From positions 1-64,000 of the forward strand of contig JAJCYM010000056.1 of assembly GCA_029262895.1 (NCBI GenBank): DNA of 64,000 nt, read 5' to 3'. A model generated the notes under the pieces. The model did not search any database. It was not told the origin of the DNA and saw nothing but the letters and a program-made list of their open reading frames with translations. This document shows, piece by piece, positions 53,504-61,225 of this stretch. Source of the DNA: Roseivirga sp. (GTDB lineage Bacteria; Bacteroidota; Bacteroidia; Cytophagales; Cyclobacteriaceae). Made by a program: the position numbers and the translations under genes. Positions within the stretch are counted from its first letter, which is position 1; each line of letters opens with the position of its first letter.

Positions 53504-55825
53504 ATGAAAAGCTCATTATTTTTAATTGCCCTCGGCCTGCTTAACACCAGCTTGGCAATAGCGCAATATGATAGTCCCGATGAAGCGCGTGATTATCTAC
53601 TCAATAAGGTGGAGACTGTTGTAAAGGTCGGTATTCCCGGGCCGCTTTTATTAACAGGTGAGGATGCATTCCCAATATTAATAGGCTCTATTGGTGGCAA
53701 GATACAGGCGCCCTTTGTAGCGGCCAGTTTTATGGGAAAAGGCGCGGTTTTAGCATTCGGACATGGGGGGTATTTGGATACCAGAAATTTGGATAAAGCC
53801 AATACCATGCAACTTTTGATGAATGGAGTGCGCTGGGTGTCTGGTAAAACTGCACCTAAAATACTGGTTCAAAAAAATGAAGCACTAGCCCAATCTCTCA
53901 GTAATCAAGGCTTTGATGTGTGGATATCGGAGGAACAGCTCACAACCTCTGCTCTGGCCAATTACGATGCCTTAATTGTGGACTCAGACCGATTGACTAC
54001 TGAAGAAGTACAAGCAGTAAAGGCCTTTGTGAAATCAGGAAGCGGGCTTGTTACTGCCGGACTGGGCTGGGGTTGGATGCAATTGAACCGTGGTAAGAGC
54101 CTCTTTAATGAAATGCCCGGTAATATACTACTCGCAGAAGCGGGCATTACCTGGGCAAACGGCTACCTGGAAGACAAGGAATTGGTGACTCAAAAAAGAC
54201 TCCCGGATCATTTCAATGTAGATAAGGCGCTCAGTTTTATTCAAAATACCGAGATGACTGCTGCCAATCGGGTTCGCTATGGACAAGCTTTGTCTGTGGT
54301 CATGCAAAGCATTCCAATGAGGCGCCCGAGTCCTTTCGCCATTGATAGTGATTTTCCTGGTAGAGTGAGTCGCGCTGTGCCTCGCATCTCTAAGACCATG
54401 ACAATTAACACCGCCATACCTCGATGGCATAGCACCGGGCTCTATGCAGCACCAGGAGAAAACATAGAAGTCACACTGCCACAATCACTGGCAGGCAAGG
54501 GTTATCAGGTCAGAATTGGAGCACATGCTGATCGAAACTATCATCATGAGGAATGGAAAAGGCCGCCTGAATTAAGTCTCAGGTTCGATTTAGAAAAGCG
54601 ACTCTCAACCGCCTTCAACCCCTTTGGTGGTGCCGTTTACATAGAAGTGCCTGAAAGAGCAGAGGCACAAATGATCGATGTCACTATCCGCGGTGCTATC
54701 GAAGCTCCCCACTTCAAGCTGGGCGAAACCAACCGGAGAGATTGGATCACCAAGATCAGAAATCACCCCGCACCTTGGGCAGAATTGGAAGGAGAAAACA
54801 TGATCATCAGCCTACAGAGTGACAAGATCAGAAACCTCGACAAGCCCGATGAGGTCATAAGATTCTGGGACCAGGCTCAGGAAAATAACCGCAGACTGGC
54901 CAATTGGGAGCCTGGTGACAACAGACCGATGCGAATTGTTTTTGATCGTCAAATATCTGCTGGCTATATGCATTCCGGCTACCCAATCATGTCATTAATG
55001 ACCGATTATGGTGAACAGGAAGATATTCTGGACTCGCAAGGCGACCATTGGGGTTTTTACCACGAGTTGGGGCATAACCATCAGCATCCCGATTGGACCT
55101 TTGCCGGTACAGGTGAAGTGACCTGCAATCTTTTTACCCTCTACAATATTGAGCTGCTTCAACGCAAGCCAAGATTGGTTGGCGATGACCAGTTAGCACA
55201 AAAGCATAGTATTAAGGACTATTTCGATGCTGGAAGTCCATTTGACAAATGGAAAGGCACTGCATTTCTTGCCTTGCATATGTACAACCAACTTATCGAA
55301 GTCTATGGTTGGCAGGCACTTGAAAATGTTATTGGTAAATACCAAAATCTGGCCTCGGAAGACAGGCCTAAAACGGATCAGGATAAGATGGACCTATGGT
55401 TGGTCACATACTCTCAGGATGTAGGAGAAAACCTCACCAATTTCTTCGATCAATGGGGTATGCCCATTACTGAGCAGGCTAAAAACCAGGTACGGCATCT
55501 ACCTGCCGCAGATTTAGACAGGTTGCTTGAAAACATGAAACTAGAAGTTGAACCTCTGCCTCCTGGCATTCTCGCACGTTTTAAAAGTTCAGGCGGATTC
55601 TTCGTCAAGAGACAGACCGGTACCGGAACAGAATGGGCTGAACAAAGCCCGGAGGGAAAAGATGCTTTTCTCTTCACTCAATACAAAGAAGATGCCGCCT
55701 ATTTCTATATCAAAAAGAATGGCACCAACATGAACCTACGCATTCCGAAAAAACATGGTTGGACGCAGTTCGGTTATGAGGGAAATGACAAATGGAATAA
55801 CCTATACCTAACCACTCCCTTTTGA
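53504..55825 (+). CDS. M60 family (enhancin-like) metallopeptidase, secreted
   Basis: Protein of 773 aa with a signal peptide (about 1-20, NTSLAIAQ). An N-terminal glutamine-amidotransferase-like/beta domain (about 25-250) shows FVKSGSGLVTAGLGWGWMQL. The Peptidase_M60 domain (about 285-700) has the gluzincin motif H520-E-L-G-H524 (in FYHELGHNHQHPDW) and a downstream Glu538 (GTGEVTCN) as third ligand. M60 proteases cleave mucin-type glycoproteins in host-associated bacteria; in a free-living bacterium they may degrade other glycoproteins. The C-terminal about 70 residues (FKSSGGFFVKRQTGTGTEWA) look like a small added domain. No T9SS sorting domain seen. Confidence 0.92.
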   Translation: MKSSLFLIALGLLNTSLAIAQYDSPDEARDYLLNKVETVVKVGIPGPLLLTGEDAFPILIGSIGGKIQAPFVAASFMGKGAVLAFGHGGYLDTRNLDKANTMQLLMNGVRWVSGKTAPKILVQKNEALAQSLSNQGFDVWISEEQLTTSALANYDALIVDSDRLTTEEVQAVKAFVKSGSGLVTAGLGWGWMQLNRGKSLFNEMPGNILLAEAGITWANGYLEDKELVTQKRLPDHFNVDKALSFIQNTEMTAANRVRYGQALSVVMQSIPMRRPSPFAIDSDFPGRVSRAVPRISKTMTINTAIPRWHSTGLYAAPGENIEVTLPQSLAGKGYQVRIGAHADRNYHHEEWKRPPELSLRFDLEKRLSTAFNPFGGAVYIEVPERAEAQMIDVTIRGAIEAPHFKLGETNRRDWITKIRNHPAPWAELEGENMIISLQSDKIRNLDKPDEVIRFWDQAQENNRRLANWEPGDNRPMRIVFDRQISAGYMHSGYPIMSLMTDYGEQEDILDSQGDHWGFYHELGHNHQHPDWTFAGTGEVTCNLFTLYNIELLQRKPRLVGDDQLAQKHSIKDYFDAGSPFDKWKGTAFLALHMYNQLIEVYGWQALENVIGKYQNLASEDRPKTDQDKMDLWLVTYSQDVGENLTNFFDQWGMPITEQAKNQVRHLPAADLDRLLENMKLEVEPLPPGILARFKSSGGFFVKRQTGTGTEWAEQSPEGKDAFLFTQYKEDAAYFYIKKNGTNMNLRIPKKHGWTQFGYEGNDKWNNLYLTTPF

Positions 55826-55942
55826 CAATATTTCCAAAAGCGTTTTGAAATTATCAATGAGGCCGAAAGGATTTGGTTGAGCAAATTCCTTGAAAAGATA
55901 TCCACAGGGAAATGGGCAGCCAGGCCCTCAATTCACATCTAA

Positions 55943-56200
<258 letters not shown>

Positions 56201-56225
56201 TTGCTTGATTTTCAACATAGTTGTA

Positions 56226-56258
56226 TAAAAAAAGCCTGTTGTTGACAGGTTTTTTTTA
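56226..56258 (+). terminator. Rho-independent terminator
   Basis: AAAAAAAGCCTGT pairs with ACAGGTTTTTTTT (one G-T pair) around a short loop, ending in eight T; 25 bp after the cold-shock gene. Confidence 0.85.
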
Positions 56259-56299
56259 TGAATTTACGTTGATTAAAAAATCATAATAACTATATCAGA

Positions 56300-56839
56300 A
56301 TGAAAGAAACATATATCGCTTTTCTGCGAGGAATTAATGTTGGTGGACACCACAAGGTGCCGATGGCTGAACTTCAAAAAGAAATGGCCAAACTCAATTT
56401 CGAGAATGTGGTAACACTTTTGAATTCAGGCAACATCGTGTTTGATGCCATTCCAGATGACACAGAAAATCTTGAAAAGAGGATTTCAGAGCATTTGGAA
56501 AAAACCTTTGGTTTTCCAATTCCAACCATCATCAGACATTCTGAGTCGATTCTTAGCTTGCTGTCCACCGATCCCTTCAAAAACATTACAGTCACAAAAG
56601 ATATTCGGCTGTATGTTTCCTTCCTCAGCAAAGACAGTGAACTCGATATGCAACTACCCTGGACGAGCGATGATAACTCCTACAAAATCCTCAGTATCAT
56701 CGACAATACTATAGTCAGCGTTTTGGATCTTTCTGTGTCTCAAACCCCAAAAGCAATGGAGGTATTAGAAAAGCGTTTTGGGAAAGATATCACCACCAGA
56801 AACTGGAAAACAATCCAACGAATAGAAAAGAAACTTTAG
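56300..56839 (+). CDS. DUF1697 family protein
   Basis: Protein of 179 aa with the family start YIAFLRGINVGGHHKVPMAE, then the segment VVTLLNSGNIVFD and the C-terminal FGKDITTRNWKTIQRI. These are the conserved DUF1697 blocks. Cytosolic, no signal. The function of the family is unknown. It stands alone between the cold-shock gene and the aspartic protease pair. Confidence 0.93.
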   Translation: MKETYIAFLRGINVGGHHKVPMAELQKEMAKLNFENVVTLLNSGNIVFDAIPDDTENLEKRISEHLEKTFGFPIPTIIRHSESILSLLSTDPFKNITVTKDIRLYVSFLSKDSELDMQLPWTSDDNSYKILSIIDNTIVSVLDLSVSQTPKAMEVLEKRFGKDITTRNWKTIQRIEKKL

Positions 56840-57002
56840 GTTTTGCTCAAACAGAAATTGTGGCCGGTCATAACCAGATTATATTCGTTGAATGTTTCAA
56901 GTCTGTGACTTGGAACAAAGCAATCAGAAAAATTGTGGAACTGCCTTTTGAGATAGCCTCTCGAATCCTTAAAGTTCAGCGAGTTGAAGCTCAGATCAAT
57001 CG

Positions 57003-58169
57003 TCAGTCTTTCTTATAAGAGGTTTCCCTTCCATCTTCATAGACCATTGTAAGTCCGTTGATCTTACCATTACTATCTCTATCAAACCTAACATTGGGCA
57101 ATTCATTGTTCAGTGCAACACTGTAAACCATTTTGTATAAATCCTTACCGGAATCCTCTTTAACCAATTTGAATTTGTAGGTCGCACGATGCAAATACAT
57201 CTCTCCACCCTCCATATATACATCGCGGTCTTCTCCATAGGTCCCCGTAAAATCATTTGTTTCCCCATCTCCCAATCTCTCTTTTTGGACAGATTCATCT
57301 GGAGCAGCTTTTTGAGCAGGAGGTTTTTCAAACTTTATGAGGTTGTTCTTTCTATCAATAGTAATGCGTAGGTCCTTCAGTACCTCATACCCAAAATTTG
57401 CGAATTCAAAACCCTCAACCAGCTTTATCTCGGGGTCTTCATAGACTACACTTCCCACATTTACATTTCCGATCAAATTGGCGTGCCATGGTTTAAAACT
57501 GGCTACGGGAGTCCTTATCTCCTGCCCTTCTCTCATCTCGCCATTGAGCTTCAATTGGTCTTTCATTGAATATGGAAGACTAAAACCACCAGGGCTCCCT
57601 GTATCAAGATGTGCCTCAATAATAATTCCATCAACAATCAGATTGTAACTAAGAATATTTGAGTTTTCTATTATTGAAGACACATCGGCTTTGGACCTGT
57701 CCAACTCACCTAAAGTTAAAGTGAGTTTTGACCCTGGATAGTCTACCGTGAAGAGATAATCTTTAAAGAAAATCCCGCTCAAGACACCATCAATAGGTAG
57801 CATTGCTCTTAGATTCACCACGGTCATTTCAACATCCCCGGAAATATTGGTGCCTGGAAAAGCAACATTTGGCACCTCAACCCTCTGAGATATCATCCTG
57901 TTTTCAGACCCTTGGACACTTAGCGTATCTTTTCCTACTGTTTTGAAGCCAAGCTCTTTGCTCAAACCCTCATCAATCACAGTAGTTGAGGATCCGGTAT
58001 CAAAGATGAATTTGTATGGTCCCTTGTCGTTAATGGTCAATTCAACAATTGGGCGCCTGGTAGTCATATCCATTGGGATAACCAGTTCCTGGCTAACAGA
58101 CCTCCTGGCCTGACTAAAACCCGAAAGGACCACTTGGCAAAGGACAAGTGCTATGCAGATTTTTCTCAT
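57003..58169 (-). CDS. two-DTG aspartic protease (retropepsin/pepsin-like), secreted
   Basis: Protein of 388 aa. The signal peptide (about 1-19, VVLSGFSQ) is followed by a first Asp_protease domain with catalytic-type motif D57-T-G-S (FIFDTGSSTTVID) and a second with D189-T-G-S (AHLDTGSPGGFSLP). Bacterial retropepsin-like proteins usually carry one such motif per chain and dimerise; here two lobes share one chain. C-terminal residues about 300-388 form a separate domain (GTYGEDRDVYMEGGEMYLHR) of beta-type. It lies 83 bp after its paralogue on the same strand, the result of a tandem duplication. Periplasmic or surface location is expected. Confidence 0.88.
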   Translation of the reverse strand: MRKICIALVLCQVVLSGFSQARRSVSQELVIPMDMTTRRPIVELTINDKGPYKFIFDTGSSTTVIDEGLSKELGFKTVGKDTLSVQGSENRMISQRVEVPNVAFPGTNISGDVEMTVVNLRAMLPIDGVLSGIFFKDYLFTVDYPGSKLTLTLGELDRSKADVSSIIENSNILSYNLIVDGIIIEAHLDTGSPGGFSLPYSMKDQLKLNGEMREGQEIRTPVASFKPWHANLIGNVNVGSVVYEDPEIKLVEGFEFANFGYEVLKDLRITIDRKNNLIKFEKPPAQKAAPDESVQKERLGDGETNDFTGTYGEDRDVYMEGGEMYLHRATYKFKLVKEDSGKDLYKMVYSVALNNELPNVRFDRDSNGKINGLTMVYEDGRETSYKKD

Positions 58170-58252
58170 GACTGAATATTTTAATTATAGAGGTTTGATA
58201 TTTAGGAATAGGCAGATGCCAGAGTTGTAATGACCTCAGCCTTATAGGATAT

Positions 58253-59443
58253 TCACTTAGATGTTCTTTTGAAGGGGCCGTCCGTCTTTCCATCCTTATA
58301 AACCATCTCAATAGCCGTGATTTCTTTCTGATCGTTCTCAATGAACCGAATCTTAGGGATTTCATTGGGAGCTCTCATACCAGGTGGTATTACAATTTCA
58401 TATAGGCCTCCTTCAACTTTTTTCAGTTTGAGTACGGGAGTTGTCGCTCTCTGGTAATTGAGCTCTCCTTTATCATCAAGAGTGATATTTCTCTCACCTT
58501 CATAGGTTCCTGCCTTTGCAGAGTCTCCTCCGGTTTGAATTTCCTGTTGAGGGACTCGAGTTCTTTGTACCGAAGCTCCCGAAGAAGTGGAATTAGACTT
58601 CTGGAACCGGATTAGGTTGTTCTTTCGATCAATGGTGGTACGCAAGTCCTTTATCACTTCATAGCCAAGATTGGCAGTTTCAAAACCTTCTACCAGCGCC
58701 ACATTCGGGTTTTCAAATTCAACATTTCCAACACTTATGTTTCCAATCAATTCGGCATCCCACCTTTCAAAACTAGCTACAGGGGTTCTGATAGTATGTC
58801 CTTTTTTTGGCTCTTCCTTAAACTTAAGCTTATCTTTCAATGAAATCGGAAGGCTAAATCTACCCGGGCTTCCAGTGTCCAGATGTGCCTCAATAATATT
58901 ACCGGCTACGTTCAGGTTGATGTTGAGCACTCTCGGTTTTTGAATAAATGGAGTCACATCCTTCCCATTTTTATCCAACTCCCCTATGCTCAAAATAAGC
59001 TTCGAACCTGGATAGTCCATGGTCACCAGATAGTCGGCCAAGAAAACCCCACTTAATACCCCATCAACTGGCAACATGGCTCTCAAGGCAATCACATTCA
59101 TTTCTGTGTCTCTCAAAATGTTTGTCCCCGAAAAACCTGTCTTTGGCGCTGCCACTCTTTGTGATACCAGTTTATTATCAGAACCGGGAGTCATTAAGGG
59201 ATCTTCACCAACCACTTTTAAACCCAGTTCTTTACTCAAGTTTTCGTCAATGACATTGGTTTCAGAACCTGTATCGAAAATAAACTTGTAGGGACCCTTC
59301 CCATCGATCATCAAATCGACTATCGGCCGATGTGTAGACAGGTCCATAGGAATAGCAAGTTCCTGCACTGCTGACCTTCTGACTTGTGCAAAGCACAATA
59401 AGGCCAATTGACCAATGATTACTGTAATAAAGACTTTTCTCAT
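58253..59443 (-). CDS. two-DTG aspartic protease, paralogue of the next gene
   Basis: Protein of 396 aa, upstream partner of the gene at 57003 on the minus strand. Same build: signal (about 1-19, LLCFAQ), D57-T-G-S (FIFDTGSETNVID), a second DTGS in AHLDTGSPGRFSLP, and a C-terminal beta domain with EGERNITLDDKGELNYQRAT. A linker of about 20 residues rich in Ser/Gln/Thr (SSGASVQRTRVPQQEIQTGG) precedes the C-terminal domain. The two genes differ mainly there. Whether the pair forms one proteolytic system is unknown. Confidence 0.88.
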   Translation of the reverse strand: MRKVFITVIIGQLALLCFAQVRRSAVQELAIPMDLSTHRPIVDLMIDGKGPYKFIFDTGSETNVIDENLSKELGLKVVGEDPLMTPGSDNKLVSQRVAAPKTGFSGTNILRDTEMNVIALRAMLPVDGVLSGVFLADYLVTMDYPGSKLILSIGELDKNGKDVTPFIQKPRVLNINLNVAGNIIEAHLDTGSPGRFSLPISLKDKLKFKEEPKKGHTIRTPVASFERWDAELIGNISVGNVEFENPNVALVEGFETANLGYEVIKDLRTTIDRKNNLIRFQKSNSTSSGASVQRTRVPQQEIQTGGDSAKAGTYEGERNITLDDKGELNYQRATTPVLKLKKVEGGLYEIVIPPGMRAPNEIPKIRFIENDQKEITAIEMVYKDGKTDGPFKRTSK

Positions 59444-59735
59444 AACTGACTGTTGATTTTTGAGTTTTGTAGTTAACAGCTACAAGAGTGAGCAGAAATG
59501 AGTTTTTAAACCTGAAAGAAAAATGAAATTCATGTCCTTTTGCTGTGAAAATGGTTTTCCGTACCTTTACAACATGCTGCGCGTATAATTTCAGAATCCG
59601 CTTACTTAGAAGTTAAAATCAGACAAAACCCACTTGTCTTGGGATTCTATTTGCATTGCCCTCTATCAAGAGGAAATCCAATATTTACTTTATCTAAAAG
59701 GTCCTTTAGAAGGGGTCTAAACAATATTATACACA

Positions 59736-60533
59736 ATGAAAAAGCAATTTCACTTTAATAAATTCACAAACAACGATACCCTTGATTCTCTAAAAACAGA
59801 ATGGCGAAAGAGCCTCACCGCAGCACAGGATGGCATGTGGGAGGTCTTTGCAGCATATGCCAGTCAATGGGAAATCAGAAATGAAAATGAAACCATTGGC
59901 TACGCATGCGTGGATGACGAAAATCGGCTCCTTCAATTTTATCTAAACCCTCAATGGATGAAGTTCGGAACAGCCGTTTTCGAGCAATTCGTAAAGCAAA
60001 TGGAAATCAAAACAGCGATGGTTGGTACCAACAATCCTATTTTTCTTTCGTTGGCACTGCACCTTCAAAAGTCCATAACCATTGATACTTATTTATTCCA
60101 TGATGCGCTACAGGCAGACATGAAGCAACAGCCTGGCACTTTAAAAATTGCCTGGGAAGAGGACCTGCAAAGGCTTATTGAATTTTGCCATATAAATATG
60201 GGAGGGCCTAAAGAATGGCTGCAGGGATATTTGAGCAACCTGATCTCCAGAGGAGAGATTTTTATGCTGATGGATTCAGAGGAAATCCTTGGAACCTGTG
60301 AGGTACGCCATAGCGACAGCAATCCTAAAGTGGCAGACGTTGGTATGGTGGTCTCCACCGATCATAGGAGAAAAGGATTGGGCAGCTTTTTGCTCGGCAA
60401 GGCCAAAGAGTTGGCCTATGATTCAAACAGATCCCCTATTTGTTCTTGCGAAAAGGACAATGTGGGTTCCTTGAAATCAATTCGCAATAATGGATTCGTT
60501 AGTAAACACCAGATGTTGCTAATGGAATTCTGA
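59736..60533 (+). CDS. GNAT-family N-acetyltransferase
   Basis: Protein of 265 aa. The C-terminal half (about 130-255) has the GNAT core: VADVGMVVSTDHRRKGLGSF (acetyl-CoA binding motif A, R-R-K-G-L-G), LLGKAKELAYDSNRSPICSC, and the segment CEKDNVGSLKSIRNNGFVSK, with N-x-x-S in the typical late helix. The N-terminal half is a diverged GNAT-like domain. Substrate unknown. It stands alone and ends before a strong terminator. Confidence 0.88.
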   Translation: MKKQFHFNKFTNNDTLDSLKTEWRKSLTAAQDGMWEVFAAYASQWEIRNENETIGYACVDDENRLLQFYLNPQWMKFGTAVFEQFVKQMEIKTAMVGTNNPIFLSLALHLQKSITIDTYLFHDALQADMKQQPGTLKIAWEEDLQRLIEFCHINMGGPKEWLQGYLSNLISRGEIFMLMDSEEILGTCEVRHSDSNPKVADVGMVVSTDHRRKGLGSFLLGKAKELAYDSNRSPICSCEKDNVGSLKSIRNNGFVSKHQMLLMEF

Positions 60534-60552
60534 ACTAACTCCTACAATTCAT

Positions 60553-60592
60553 AAATAGCAGCCTTAGCAAATAGCGAAGGCTGCTATTTTAT
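60553..60592 (+). terminator. Rho-independent terminator
   Basis: AAATAGCAGCCTT (60553-60565) and AAGGCTGCTATTT (60577-60589) form a perfect 13-bp stem, then TATTT; 20 bp after the GNAT stop codon. Confidence 0.85.
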
Positions 60593-60840
60593 TTGCCTGA
60601 GTTCGGTTCAGGAAAGGCTGTATCGAACATTCTTGTGTACAACCCCATCAGTGTCATTCGCAGAAGACATGGATGTACACATCAGGAATCAGAATCTATT
60701 TCAGGTGGCTTTGGTTGGCAGAAATAGTGATCTCTTTGTCTCCAGCTAGGCTGGTGCCACAGTTTTAACGCAGGAACTGGCTGGGATTAGGGAGTGGCCC
60801 CCCTTTCCTCTTTATGCCTGAAATAAAATTTTTGATTAAA

Positions 60841-60895
60841 ACTGCAATTACGAATAATATATTTTTATATATTTACTGCAATTACGAATAATATA
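60841..60895 (+). promoter_or_regulatory. tandem PadR operator candidate (module 3)
   Basis: A perfect 21-bp direct repeat at 60841-60861 and 60875-60895 (starting ACTGCAATTACGAATAATAT), period 34 bp, with AT-rich DNA between. The second copy ends 3 bp before the padR ATG. A perfect 21-bp repeat in this position is very unlikely to be chance. Confidence 0.7.
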
Positions 60896-60898
60896 GAA

Positions 60899-61225
60899 AT
60901 GAAAAAGACAAAACTTGGTGAGTTTGAAGAGCTGGTTCTAATGACCGTAGTCGTGCTTCAGGAAGAGGCCTACGGAGTGGAAATCAAACGTGAACTCGAA
61001 GATCGACTTAGCGAAACGCTAAGTGTCGGATCCATTCAGTCGGCCTTAAAGCGCATGGAGGAGAAAGGCTTTCTTACCTCAGAATTTGGTGAAGCCACTC
61101 AGAAACGTGGCGGCAAGCGCAAGCGCATCTACAGTGCCACCCCCTACGCACATCGGGTACTTAAGGAAATGAAAGACGTTCGCTCCCAGCTTTGGGCAGC
61201 GATGCCTAATGTAGCCACCAGCTAA
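60899..61225 (+). CDS. PadR-family transcriptional regulator (module 3)
   Basis: Protein of 108 aa, start ATG 60899. PadR winged helix: GEFEELVLMTVVVLQEEAYG, recognition part VGSIQSALKRMEEKGFLTSE, wing RGGKRKRIYSATPYA. Closely similar in length and blocks to the module 1 and 2 regulators. The permease gene begins with TTG at the base right after its stop codon, so translation is coupled. The perfect tandem repeat immediately before its start is the likely operator. Confidence 0.93.
   Translation: MKKTKLGEFEELVLMTVVVLQEEAYGVEIKRELEDRLSETLSVGSIQSALKRMEEKGFLTSEFGEATQKRGGKRKRIYSATPYAHRVLKEMKDVRSQLWAAMPNVATS

Larger units (their letters stand above)
60534..60898. other. intergenic gap with terminator and operator
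   Basis: About 365 bp. It holds the terminator at 60553 and the tandem repeat before padR at 60841-60895. Nothing else recognised in between. Confidence 0.5.

Noticed and set aside
53593-53808. Minus-strand frames inside the M60 protease gene
   Set aside because: Shadow frames of the strongly supported protease gene.
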